This document shows positions 1 to 6,241 of a DNA stretch of 11,360 nt, in pieces; positions within the stretch are counted from its first letter, which is position 1; every line of letters starts with the position of its first letter. Location: positions 1-11,360 of the forward strand of contig PMKK01000282.1 in NCBI GenBank assembly GCA_003157715.1, read 5' to 3'. Below the pieces are notes generated by a model that saw nothing but the letters and a program-made list of their open reading frames with translations, ran no database searches and was not told the DNA's origin. The position numbers were made by a program, and so were the translations under genes. The DNA comes from Actinomycetota bacterium. GTDB lineage: Bacteria > Actinomycetota > Thermoleophilia > UBA2241.

Positions 1-497
1 TCGAGGTTGGAGAGCGGCTCGTCCATGAGGAAGGCTCGCGGCTCGCGGACCATCGCGCGCCCCATCGCCACCCGCTGACGCTGTCCGCCTGAAAGCTGGG
101 CCGGCTTGCGCTTGAGCAGCGGTTCGAGCTCGAGGATGCGCGCGACCTCGGCCACGCGCCGGTCGCGCTCGTCGCGCGCCGTGTGACGGAGCTTCAAGCC
201 GATGCCGAGGTTCTGCTGGACCGTCATGTGGGGGTACAGCGCGTAGTTCTGAAAGACCATCGCCACGTCGCGGTCCTTGGGCGGCAGGTCCGTGACGATG
301 CGCTCGCCGATCATGACCTCGCCGGCGGTCACCTCTTCGAGGCCGGCGACGATGCGCAACAGCGTCGATTTGCCACAGCCCGACGGGCCCACGAGCACCA
401 TGAACTCGCCGTCGCCGATCTCCATGGTCACGTCGTTGACGGCCAGGACGTCCTTGTCGAAGGCCTTGCTCACGCTGTCTAAGACGATGCGAGCCAC
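1..497 (-). CDS. Sugar ABC transporter ATP-binding protein, MalK/MsiK/UgpC type (partial, 3' end outside window)
   Basis: This is the cytoplasmic ATPase that powers a carbohydrate ABC importer. About 165 N-terminal residues are visible. Seen in order: Walker [10 protein letters not shown] near residue 37, Q-loop [11 protein letters not shown] near 82, the ABC signature [15 protein letters not shown], and Walker [12 protein letters not shown], where the window ends. The wording is typical of MalK/MsiK/UgpC proteins; the regulatory TOBE domain that normally follows is outside the window. The start is GTG at 497-495, with GGGAGG about six bases upstream, one base after the kinase stop (TGAcGTG), so it is translationally coupled to the kinase. 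It is the third gene of the leftward operon. Permeases 1 and 2 of the rightward cluster are obvious candidate partners, but MsiK-type ATPases can serve several importers. Family assignment is firm; the partner is inferred. Confidence 0.95.
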   Translation of the reverse strand, partial: MARIVLDSVSKAFDKDVLAVNDVTMEIGDGEFMVLVGPSGCGKSTLLRIVAGLEEVTAGEVMIGERIVTDLPPKDRDVAMVFQNYALYPHMTVQQNLGIGLKLRHTARDERDRRVAEVARILELEPLLKRKPAQLSGGQRQRVAMGRAMVREPRAFLMDEPLSNL

Positions 498-498
498 G

Positions 499-1527
499 TC
501 ACGCCTCCCGTCTGGATGGATCGCCCGGCTTGAATCGCGCCGCCGTCAGGCCGTCGCGGACGCGCCCGCCGGCGCCGGCCGCGGCGGGCAGCCGGTCGCA
601 GGCCAGCAGGGCCGCGCCGACGATCGGCGGCACGCGCAGCCGCGCCACGCGCGCCGCCGGCGCCACGGCGCGAACGCCATCGACGATGCGACCGGTGAAG
701 CTGCCGTCGCCGCCGCCGAACACGCTGCCGCCGAGCACGACGTCGACGTCACGGCGCGTGAGATGCAGGCGGCGCACGGCCGACACGACCATGGCGACGA
801 GCTCGTCGGCCTGCCGGTCGACGATGCCCTGAGCGACAGCGTCGCCCTGCCCGGCGGCCGCGAACACTACCGGCGCGAGCTCGGCCGGAGCCTCCGTGAT
901 GCGACCGATCTGGACGGCCTGCAGCACGGCCGGCACGCCGTGCAGGCCGAAATGCGCCGGCACGAGTCGTTCGAGCAGGGTGCGCGGTCCGCGGCCGTCC
1001 CGGCCGCGGACCGCGGCACTTACGGCCTGCTGGCCCAGCCAGGCCCCGCCGCCGCTGTCACCCGAGATCTCGCCCAGCGCCGCGTAGCGCACGACGCGAC
1101 CGGTCGGTCCCACCGCCGAGCAGTTCATGCCGGCGCCGCAGACCACGCCGACACCCCAGCCGCGGTCGGTGCCGGCACGCAGCACGGCGAAGGTGTCGTT
1201 GCGCAGCAGCAGATCGGGCGCGAGAGAGAGCGGCTTGAGGGCGCGCGCGATGCGGCGATCGTCGACCGGCAGGTCGGCGCCACAGACGCACAGCGCCGCC
1301 ACGCGCGCCAAGGGCCGGCGCGCGGGATCGATGCCGGCCTGAGCGCAGGCGCGGGCGACCGTGTCGATCAGAGCCGCGATCGAGCGCTCATCGCTGCCCG
1401 GCGAGAACGGCGTGCCGCCGCCGCGGGCGGCGCCCAGCACGACGCCGTCACCAGAGACCAGGGCGACGTCGACCTTGGAGTTGCCGCCGTCGACGGCGAG
1501 CATGGCGGCAGCGGCGCCATCGCTCAT
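499..1527 (-). CDS. BadF/BadG/BcrA/BcrD-family sugar kinase (N-acetylglucosamine/glucosamine kinase-like)
   Basis: This is a 342-residue ASKHA-fold ATPase of the BadF/BadG family (PF01869), whose sugar-kinase members phosphorylate GlcNAc, GlcN or related amino sugars. Visible motifs are the phosphate-1 loop [13 protein letters not shown] (residues 11-23), CGADLP near 82, the likely catalytic Asp in RNDTFAV (D111), the adenosine-site GAGMNCSA near 131, [14 protein letters not shown] (152-165) and a late GGSVFGGG motif. The start ATG at 1527-1525 overlaps the deacetylase stop by four bases (ATGA), and its own stop is one base from the ATPase start. No reductase-activase iron-sulfur cysteines were seen, so a sugar-kinase role fits better than a BcrA/BadF activase. 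Placed between a deacetylase and a transporter ATPase, and near a GH4 enzyme that needs a 6-phosphorylated glycoside, it probably supplies that phosphate. The exact sugar cannot be read from sequence. Confidence 0.88.
   Translation of the reverse strand: MSDGAAAAMLAVDGGNSKVDVALVSGDGVVLGAARGGGTPFSPGSDERSIAALIDTVARACAQAGIDPARRPLARVAALCVCGADLPVDDRRIARALKPLSLAPDLLLRNDTFAVLRAGTDRGWGVGVVCGAGMNCSAVGPTGRVVRYAALGEISGDSGGGAWLGQQAVSAAVRGRDGRGPRTLLERLVPAHFGLHGVPAVLQAVQIGRITEAPAELAPVVFAAAGQGDAVAQGIVDRQADELVAMVVSAVRRLHLTRRDVDVVLGGSVFGGGDGSFTGRIVDGVRAVAPAARVARLRVPPIVGAALLACDRLPAAAGAGGRVRDGLTAARFKPGDPSRREA
983..1015. repeat. Perfect inverted repeat inside the kinase gene
   Basis: Two 15-bp arms (983-997 and 1001-1015) are perfectly complementary around a 3-bp loop. 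On the plus strand the left arm reads CGCGGTCCGCGGCCG. It lies in codons for a Gly/Arg-rich stretch ([11 protein letters not shown]) just after the [14 protein letters not shown] motif. GC-rich coding sequence makes shorter hairpins by chance, but 15 uninterrupted pairs is unusual. No function is assigned. Confidence 0.7.
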
Positions 1528-2111
1528 AGCTCGTCGACGGTCACGAACTCGGCGCCCTCGGCGCGCAGGTCCTCGATGATACGCGGCAGGGCGCCGACCG
1601 TGACGTCGGGCCAGCTGTGAAGGAGCACCCGCGCGCCGTCGCGCTCGCGACAGCCCGCGACGACGGCGGCCACGACCTCGCCGGCGGTACGGCCGGGCCG
1701 CCAGTCGAACGCGTCGACATCCCAGCCGACATTGCGATAGCCAAGCTCGGCGAGCACGCCCAGCACGCGCTCGTCGTGCTCGCCGTCGCCGTAGGGGCAG
1801 CGAAACCACGGCCGCGCGCCGGCCGCGCCGATGCGCGCCACGATCGCCTCTTCGGCACGGGTCACGGTATGGCGGATGCCCTCGTCGGTCATCAGGCTGA
1901 GCGGCGCGTGGTGGTAGGTGTGGTTGCCGATGAGGTGGCCGTCGGCGACGATCCGCCCGGCGAGCTCGGGATGAGCCCCGGCCCAGCGCCCCTGCACGAA
2001 CGAGGTGACCCGCACCGCCTCGCGGCGCAGCACGTCGAGCTGGCGGAGCGCGTTCCCGGCGGCGGCAGGCCGGCTGCGCTGCTCGGTATCGATGGTCAGG
2101 GCGACCCGCAT
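1524..2111 (-). CDS. Polysaccharide deacetylase family protein (NodB homology domain), cytoplasmic
   Basis: A 195-residue protein that is essentially one NodB domain (carbohydrate esterase family 4), the fold that removes N-acetyl groups from chitin-like sugars or peptidoglycan. Visible motifs: TIDTE (residues 6-10) at the usual TFDDG position, metal-binding GNHTYHH (H64 and H68), RCPYGD with the family arginine, WDVDAFDW, and the late LLHSW with its histidine. The first motif is altered: the catalytic-base Asp is kept, but the usual metal-binding second Asp is Thr, followed by Glu. There is no signal peptide or membrane segment, so it should act inside the cell on an imported sugar rather than on the wall. 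ATG 2111-2109 has GAGGGAG upstream. It is first in the leftward operon and overlaps the kinase start. A chito-oligosaccharide substrate is inferred from neighbours. Confidence 0.9.
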   Translation of the reverse strand: MRVALTIDTEQRSRPAAAGNALRQLDVLRREAVRVTSFVQGRWAGAHPELAGRIVADGHLIGNHTYHHAPLSLMTDEGIRHTVTRAEEAIVARIGAAGARPWFRCPYGDGEHDERVLGVLAELGYRNVGWDVDAFDWRPGRTAGEVVAAVVAGCRERDGARVLLHSWPDVTVGALPRIIEDLRAEGAEFVTVDEL

Positions 2112-2154
2112 GACCGCTCCCTCGTCGTGGCCCGCTTTCGCTCGTGTCGTAGAA

Positions 2155-2183
2155 TCTATCAGGAAACTTTCCTAACGATTCAA
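2155..2183 (-). promoter_or_regulatory. Probable promoter of the deacetylase-kinase-ATPase operon
   Basis: On the minus strand TTGAAT (2183-2178) is followed after exactly 17 bases by GATAGA (2160-2155), a reasonable -35/-10 pair. It gives a start near 2148 and a leader of about 37 bases. The AGGAAA/TTTCCT palindrome fills the spacer, the standard position for a repressor that excludes RNA polymerase. Confidence 0.5.
2161..2173. promoter_or_regulatory. Putative ROK repressor operator 1
   Basis: AGGAAACTTTCCT is a 13-bp perfect palindrome around a central C, flanked at slightly greater distance by GAATC (2152-2156) and GATTC (2177-2181), which are also inverted. It lies in the divergent region between the deacetylase operon and the GH4 gene. 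A near copy sits in the ROK gene leader (4746-4758). Shared sites at the regulator and target promoters are typical of ROK repressors of sugar loci. I recall AGGAAA/TTTCCT-like sites for actinobacterial ROK regulators such as CsnR, but could not check this here. Confidence 0.65.
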
Positions 2184-2197
2184 GTTGCGGCAATACT
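2168..2197 (+). promoter_or_regulatory. Possible rightward promoter for the GH4 gene
   Basis: TTTCCT (2168-2173, overlapping the operator) and AATACT (2192-2197) are separated by 18 bases and could be a weak -35/-10 pair. Transcription would then begin at about 2204-2206, right at the first base of a small ORF. The match is poor. The main support is that GH4 needs a promoter in this region, because the upstream neighbour is divergent. Confidence 0.3.
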
Positions 2198-2205
2198 ACC
2201 GTAAG

Positions 2206-2334
2206 ATGAGCGGCGGGGAAATCAACGAGGACGTCGCGAGGGCATCGCGAGGACGTCGCGGCGGCCGGCGAGCACTTCGACGGAGCGCCGGCAAAGACAT
2301 CGACGACGCACCGGCGACGCTGGAGGAGTGCTGA
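2206..2334 (+). CDS. Candidate 42-residue small ORF upstream of and coupled to GH4
   Basis: An ATG at 2206 opens a 42-codon frame ending in TGA at 2332-2334. The last base of this stop is the first base of the GH4 ATG (TGATG), and the GH4 ribosome-binding site GGAGGAG lies in its last codons. The product would be basic and Arg/Gly-rich in the middle (RGRRGGRRALRRS) with an acidic C-terminus ending EEC. There is no clear ribosome-binding site, but a start only about eight bases after a -10-like AATACT would allow leaderless translation. Its third-position G/C preference looks weaker than in the flanking genes, and a 13-bp direct repeat (2226-2238, 2248-2260) lies inside. It may equally be an untranslated leader. 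I recognise no family. Confidence 0.3.
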   Translation: MSGGEINEDVARASRGRRGGRRALRRSAGKDIDDAPATLEEC

Positions 2335-3617
2335 TGGGGATCAAGATCGCGGTCATCGGAGGGGGCAGCACCTACACGCCCGAGCTGGTCGAAGGTCTCG
2401 CCTTGCGCCACGACGTGCTGCCGCTCGACGAGATCGTGCTCCACGACATCGACCCCGGGCGGCTGGCAGTGGTCGGCGGACTGGCCGGGCGGATCCTGCG
2501 CCACCACGGCTTCGGCGGACGGTTCGCCACCACGACCGATCGCGCCGCGGCCATCCGCGACGCCTCGTTCGTACTCGTCCAGCTGCGCGTCGGCGGCATG
2601 ATGGCGCGCCTGCGCGACGAGACCATCCCCCTGGAGTTCGGCTGTATCGGCCAGGAGACCACGGGGGCGGGTGGCTTTGCCAAGGCGCTGCGCACCGTGC
2701 CCGTCGTGCTCGACATCGCGGCCGACACGCGCCGCCTCGGCGCGCCCGGAGCCTGGCTGCTGGACTTCACCAACCCCTCGGGCCTCGTCGCGCAGGCGCT
2801 GCTCGACCATGGCCACCGGGCCATCGGCCTGTGCAACGTGCCGATCGGCTTTCAGCGCGACTTCGCCGCGCGGCTCGGCGTGGCGCCGGAGCGCGTGCGG
2901 CTCGAGCACGTCGGTCTGAACCACCTCTCCTGGGAGCGCAGGGCGTGGGTCGACGGCGTGGACCGCCTGCCCGAGCTGATCGAGCGTCATGCCGACGAGC
3001 TCGCCACCGAAACGGAGCTGCCCGCCGAGCTCATCCGCCTGCAGCGCGCCGTGCCGTCGTACTACCTGCGCTACTACTACTTCACCCGGCAGGTGCTTGC
3101 CGAACTGCGCGCCGGACGGCCGCGCGCCGAGGAAGTCATGGAGATAGAGCGCGGCCTCCTCGAGATGTATGCCGACCCCGCTCTCGAGGTGAAGCCCAAG
3201 CTGCTCGAGCAGCGCGGCGGCGCCTTCTACTCCGAGGCCTCGGCCATGCTGCTCGAGTCGCTCCATGCGGATCGCGGCGACATCCAGGTCGTCAACACGG
3301 TGAACGACGGGGCGATCCCCAATGTGGCCGCCGACGCCGTGGTCGAGGTGCCCTGCACCATCACGGCGGCCGGCGCCCAGCCGCTGCCGGTCGAACCGCT
3401 CGCGCCGGCCATGCACGGCCTCGTCGAGCATGCCAAGGCCTACGAGCGGCTGACCGTCGAGGCAGCCGTAAGCGGCGACCGCGGGCTCGCCCTCGAGGCG
3501 CTGCTGGCCAACCCGCTGGTCGGCGACTTCGACGTGGCGCGACCGCTGCTCGAGGCTCTGCTTACGGCCAACCGCGAGTACCTGCCGCGGTTCTTCGGTC
3601 AGGGCGCGCCGGCCTGA
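2334..3617 (+). CDS. GH4 family 6-phospho-beta-glycosidase (NAD- and metal-dependent)
   Basis: A 427-residue glycoside hydrolase family 4 enzyme. GH4 cleaves glycosides by an oxidation-elimination mechanism using NAD+ and a divalent metal. Visible features: Rossmann motif GGGSTYTPEL (residues 9-18), the active-site stretch RVGGMMARLRDETIPLE (85-101), GQETTGAGG (106-114), DFTNPSG, the metal-ligand motif CNVPIG (C167-N168), GLNHLSW (H197), a tyrosine cluster PSYYLRYYYFT (241-251) where GH4 enzymes carry the catalytic base, and NDGAIPN. The CNVP form is that of 6-phospho-beta-glucosidases rather than alpha-glucosidases or alpha-galactosidases. ATG 2334 is preferred over in-frame GTG 2328 because GGAGGAG (2322-2328) is correctly spaced for it and overlaps the GTG. 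There is no PTS here, so the required 6-phosphate probably comes from the neighbouring kinase. Full length for the family. Confidence 0.94.
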   Translation: MGIKIAVIGGGSTYTPELVEGLALRHDVLPLDEIVLHDIDPGRLAVVGGLAGRILRHHGFGGRFATTTDRAAAIRDASFVLVQLRVGGMMARLRDETIPLEFGCIGQETTGAGGFAKALRTVPVVLDIAADTRRLGAPGAWLLDFTNPSGLVAQALLDHGHRAIGLCNVPIGFQRDFAARLGVAPERVRLEHVGLNHLSWERRAWVDGVDRLPELIERHADELATETELPAELIRLQRAVPSYYLRYYYFTRQVLAELRAGRPRAEEVMEIERGLLEMYADPALEVKPKLLEQRGGAFYSEASAMLLESLHADRGDIQVVNTVNDGAIPNVAADAVVEVPCTITAAGAQPLPVEPLAPAMHGLVEHAKAYERLTVEAAVSGDRGLALEALLANPLVGDFDVARPLLEALLTANREYLPRFFGQGAPA

Positions 3618-3639
3618 CTACCGCCCGCCGCCGAGGCGG

Positions 3640-3658
3640 CCGCGGCGCTCCGCCGCGG
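3640..3658. terminator. Possible bidirectional stem-loop between convergent genes
   Basis: The 82-bp gap between the convergent GH4 and EamA genes holds a perfect 8-bp stem, CCGCGGCG-CTC-CGCCGCGG, with a 3-base loop. There is no T-run on either side, so it is not a classical intrinsic terminator. Its position suggests a transcription-end or mRNA-stabilising hairpin. Confidence 0.4.
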
Positions 3659-3699
3659 TGCTCCGCCGCCGCGCCCACGCCGCGGATCGGGAGCGACCT

Positions 3700-4551
3700 T
3701 CAGTGGACCGCGATCAGCGCGACCCCGGCCAGCGCCGCCAGCACGCCGGCAAGCTGGTGAGCCGCGAGGCGCTCGCGCAACACCAGGTACGCCAGCACCA
3801 CGGTGACGACCGGATACAGCGAGCCGAGTACCCCGACGAGGCTCAGGTAGCCCCTGGTCGTAGCCGCGGCGAAGAGGCCGTTGGCGCCGGTGTCGAGCAG
3901 GCCGATGGCGATGATCGGCGCCACCGTCGATCGCGAGATCCGCACGCGCGGCCGCAGGATCGCGAAGAACGCCGCGAAACAGCAGGCCGAGGAGAGCCGT
4001 CCGCCGAGCATGGCCCACAGGGCGTCGTGTTTGGCGGTCGCGTCGAAGCCGAGCAGCATGATGCCGATACCGACGGCGGCCACCAGCGCGAGCGCGACGG
4101 CGCGACGCTGCCGCGAGCGGTCGGTCGCCGCCGGGTCGTGCCCGCCGCTCCCCACCGAGGCGAGCAGCACGCCGGCCACCGCCAGCGCGACGCCCGCCAG
4201 CTGCACGCCGGCCGGCCGTTCGCCACCCGCTATGCCCCACACGAACGGGATCAGGGCGCTCGTCGCCGAGATCGGCGCGACCAGGCTCATCGTGCCGATC
4301 GCCAGCGCGCGATAAAAAGTGACGATCGCCACACTGCCGGCCAGGCCGCCGAGCAGCACCGGCCACAAGCCGGCCAGCCCGATCCACGGCCGGCCCGCCA
4401 GCACGACGACGAGAACGGCGCCGGCAAGCCCCACGGCCTGGCTGCCCACCACCACCGCCCAGAGCGTCGCCCGGCGGGTCGTCAGCCCGCCGAGAAAGTC
4501 GGCGGACCCCCACGAGACCGACGCGGCCAGGGCAAAAGCGACGGCCAGCAT
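3700..4551 (-). CDS. EamA/DMT superfamily membrane transporter
   Basis: A 283-residue, strongly hydrophobic protein with about ten predicted membrane segments arranged as two five-helix halves, the layout of EamA (drug/metabolite transporter) proteins. Typical features include the N-terminal AASVSWGSADFLGG, the end-of-first-half IPFVWGIAGGERPAGVQLAG followed by a helix, and the matching end-of-second-half LVLRERLAAHQLAGVLAALAG. A charged loop (near residues 140-150) separates the halves. Substrates of this family are diverse (amino acids, nucleosides, sugars, drugs) and cannot be predicted here. ATG 4551-4549 has no obvious ribosome-binding site. A TAGCCT six bases upstream could be a -10 for a leaderless transcript, or the gene may be read from a promoter over the ROK operator (4740-4768). 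It is convergent to GH4 and divergent from the ROK gene; a role in sugar use is only suggested by position. Confidence 0.88.
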   Translation of the reverse strand: MLAVAFALAASVSWGSADFLGGLTTRRATLWAVVVGSQAVGLAGAVLVVVLAGRPWIGLAGLWPVLLGGLAGSVAIVTFYRALAIGTMSLVAPISATSALIPFVWGIAGGERPAGVQLAGVALAVAGVLLASVGSGGHDPAATDRSRQRRAVALALVAAVGIGIMLLGFDATAKHDALWAMLGGRLSSACCFAAFFAILRPRVRISRSTVAPIIAIGLLDTGANGLFAAATTRGYLSLVGVLGSLYPVVTVVLAYLVLRERLAAHQLAGVLAALAGVALIAVH

Positions 4552-4705
4552 AGCCAGAGGCTATCAGAAGGCGTGACGCGCGGCAGTCCGCGCCGGGTAC
4601 AGCATGACGGCGGTGACAAGCAACGCGTGGCATTCGGCCTGGGACCACATGACGTCCGCGTAACGTCCGCGCCGCAGACCGCATGACGCCCGCGCCGGCG
4701 ACCGC

Positions 4706-4735
4706 TTGACTTCGCGGCGCGGTGGCGACTATGTT
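4706..4735 (+). promoter_or_regulatory. Probable promoter of the ROK gene and transporter cluster
   Basis: TTGACT (4706-4711) and TATGTT (4730-4735) are separated by 18 bases, the best sigma-70-like pair in the window. Transcription should start near 4742, directly before the operator at 4746-4758. A TTG start codon at 4706 would lie inside this -35 box and upstream of the transcription start, which argues strongly against it. Confidence 0.6.
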
Positions 4736-4739
4736 CCGT

Positions 4740-4768
4740 TCTATCAGGAAGGTTTCCTATTTATTCTC
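4740..4768 (-). promoter_or_regulatory. Possible leftward promoter over operator 2 (toward EamA)
   Basis: Read on the minus strand, GAGAAT (4768-4763) is followed after 17 bases by GATAGA (4745-4740), with the operator palindrome in the spacer. This is exactly the geometry seen in front of the deacetylase. The -35 match is poor, and the EamA leader would be about 180 bases. If real, operator 2 controls a divergent pair as operator 1 does. Confidence 0.3.
4746..4758. promoter_or_regulatory. Putative ROK repressor operator 2 (autoregulatory)
   Basis: AGGAAGGTTTCCT is a near-copy of operator 1: both carry CTATCAGGAA on the left and TTTCCTA on the right, differing in the central two bases. It lies at about +4 to +17 of the predicted ROK transcript, where a bound repressor would block RNA polymerase. 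Autoregulation by the downstream ROK protein is the likely role. Confidence 0.65.
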
Positions 4769-4786
4769 AGGGAGGAGGGCGGGACG
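4769..4786 (+). promoter_or_regulatory. Strong ribosome-binding site followed by ACG instead of ATG
   Basis: AGGGAGGAGGG (4769-4779) is an excellent Shine-Dalgarno sequence, eight bases from the GGAGG core to the ACG at 4784-4786. In the ROK reading frame there is no ATG, GTG or TTG between 4709 and the ATG inside the helix-turn-helix near 4894. The spacing points to ACG, one transition from ATG, as the start. Confidence 0.45.
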
Positions 4787-6211
4787 GCCGGCGACTCGAC
4801 AGGCTCCGACTCGACCTTCGCCGCCGGACAGCCGCGGCTGCTGCGCGCGATCAACGAACGCACCGTCCTCGAGCTGCTGCGCCGCACCGGCGCCATGTCG
4901 CGCACCGAGGTCGCGCGGCGCAGCGGGCTGTCCAAGCCGACCGTGTCACTCGCCCTGGCCCACCTGGTCGAAGCCGGCCTCGTGCGCCAGACGGGCGAGG
5001 CCAGCGGCGGCAAGGGGCCGAGCGCCAAGCTGTACGAGCTGAACCCTGGTTCCGGCTGGGTCGTGGGGATCGACGTCGGCCGCCGCTGGGTGCGCGCCGC
5101 GGTCGCCGACATCACCGGCGGCATCGTGGCGCGCCGCGACGAGCGGGCGCGGGCACGCAGCGCGCGGGCGCTCGTCGCCCAGATCGGCGAGATCGCCCAC
5201 CGCGTGGCCGCCGACGCCGGCATCGCCTGGAGCGCAGTCACGGCGGCGACGGTCGGCAGCCCGGGCGTGCTGCTGCCGTCAGGGCGTCTGCATCAGGCGG
5301 CCAACCTGCCGGGCTGGGGCTCGCGCGGCGTCGTCGAGGCGATCGCCGCGCAGCTCGGCACCATGGTGAGCTTCGAAAACGACGTCAATCTGGCGGCTCT
5401 CGGCGAACGCTCCAACGGCCTGGGCCGCGAGGTGGCCGACTTCGTTTTGCTCTGGGCCGGCACCGGCGTCGGTCTCGGCGTCGTGATCGGCGGAGAGCTC
5501 TACCGGGGCGGCGGGGCGGCGGGCGAGATCGCCTATCTGCCGATCGGCGAAGGCGATCCGCACGATCCCGCCAACAGGCGCCGCGGGCAGCTCGAGGAGG
5601 CCGCCTCGGCGAGCGGCATCGTCGCCCACGCGCGGCGCCTCGGCCTGCGGCCGCCGCTTACCCCCATGGCCATCTTCGCGGCGGCGCGGCGCGGCGACGA
5701 GCTCGCCCGCGAGGTCGTCGCCGCCGAAGCGCGCCGCCTCGCGTTGGCCATCGCCGTGGTGGCGCCGGTCCTCGACCCGCAGCTCGTCATCCTCGGCGGC
5801 GGCATCGTGCACACCAACGCCGACCTGCTCCTCGAGCCACTGCGCCGTGAGCTCGCCACGCTGAGCCCCTTCAGGCCGCGCCTGGCGGTCTCCGAGCTGG
5901 GCGAAGAAGCCGTGCTCGCCGGCGCGGTCGCCACGGCGCTGGCCACCGCCCAGGACAGGCTCTTCAGCCGCCACGAAGACCTCGATCGCCTGCGCGACCC
6001 GCGCGGCTACGCGGCGGCCGCGCCGCCCGGCGCGCCCGCCGCATCCGCTTCACCCACCTCGCCCGCCCCATCCGCCGCGACCGGAGCGCCTACCCCATCC
6101 GCCGCGACCGGAGCGCCTACCCCATCCGCCGCGCCCGCCTCGCCCGAACCGCGGCTTGCCGCCGAGTCAGTGAGCGGCGCGCCGAACCCGTCAGACCCAG
6201 ACGTTCGTTAG
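4784..6211 (+). CDS. ROK family transcriptional repressor with Pro/Ala/Ser/Thr-rich C-terminal tail
   Basis: ROK (repressor, ORF, kinase) regulators bind DNA by an N-terminal winged helix and a sugar by a kinase-like domain. Numbered from the proposed ACG (475 residues), the DNA-binding part is residues 15-70: QPRLLRAINERTVLELLRR then MSRTEVARRSGLSKPTVSLA. The ROK domain follows from about 92 (VVGIDVG), with ENDVNLAALGE (198-208) and AGTGVGLGVVIGGELYRGG. The zinc motif CGxxGC of ROK proteins is absent (NRRRGQLEEAASASG stands there), and the usual GH of ExGH reads AY, so kinase activity is unlikely. From about 410 a tail rich in A, P, S and T adds roughly 65 residues beyond the usual ROK end and contains a tandem PSAATGAPT repeat. 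The start is uncertain: TTG 4706 falls in the promoter. SBP follows 30 bp downstream, so one operon is likely. Target sites are probably 2161-2173 and 4746-4758. Confidence 0.85.
   Translation, partial: TAGDSTGSDSTFAAGQPRLLRAINERTVLELLRRTGAMSRTEVARRSGLSKPTVSLALAHLVEAGLVRQTGEASGGKGPSAKLYELNPGSGWVVGIDVGRRWVRAAVADITGGIVARRDERARARSARALVAQIGEIAHRVAADAGIAWSAVTAATVGSPGVLLPSGRLHQAANLPGWGSRGVVEAIAAQLGTMVSFENDVNLAALGERSNGLGREVADFVLLWAGTGVGLGVVIGGELYRGGGAAGEIAYLPIGEGDPHDPANRRRGQLEEAASASGIVAHARRLGLRPPLTPMAIFAAARRGDELAREVVAAEARRLALAIAVVAPVLDPQLVILGGGIVHTNADLLLEPLRRELATLSPFRPRLAVSELGEEAVLAGAVATALATAQDRLFSRHEDLDRLRDPRGYAAAAPPGAPAASASPTSPAPSAATGAPTPSAATGAPTPSAAPASPEPRLAAESVSGAPNPSDPDVR
6067..6133 (+). repeat. 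27-bp in-frame tandem repeat in the ROK tail
   Basis: Two identical 27-bp units (6067-6093 and 6094-6120) are followed by a 13-bp partial third copy ending at 6133. Each unit encodes PSAATGAPT, so the repeat is in frame and lengthens the disordered tail by nine residues per copy. Exact identity of the two copies implies a recent duplication. Confidence 0.9.
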
Positions 6212-6241
6212 CTGAGAGATCAGGACCTAGGGGGGTCACCC

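Noticed and set aside
2328..2330. GTG 2328 as the GH4 start
   Set aside because: It overlaps the GGAGGAG ribosome-binding site; ATG 2334 is correctly spaced and begins the conserved MGIKIAVIGGG.
2196..3431. Long antisense frames over GH4, and similar antisense frames over the ROK gene, permeases and phosphoketolase
   Set aside because: All show the His/Arg/Gly/Ala-rich composition of mirror frames of GC-rich genes, and each lies opposite a gene with clear conserved motifs.
4561..4571. CTATCAGAAGG resembling the left half of the operator, just upstream of EamA
   Set aside because: Only a half site, with one base missing and no TTTCCT partner on the right; too weak to call a third operator.
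5691..5724. Imperfect 34-bp inverted repeat inside the ROK gene
   Set aside because: It has an internal mismatch and is made of GACGAG/CTCGTC-type codons that pair readily by codon bias; it lies in a conserved part of the protein.
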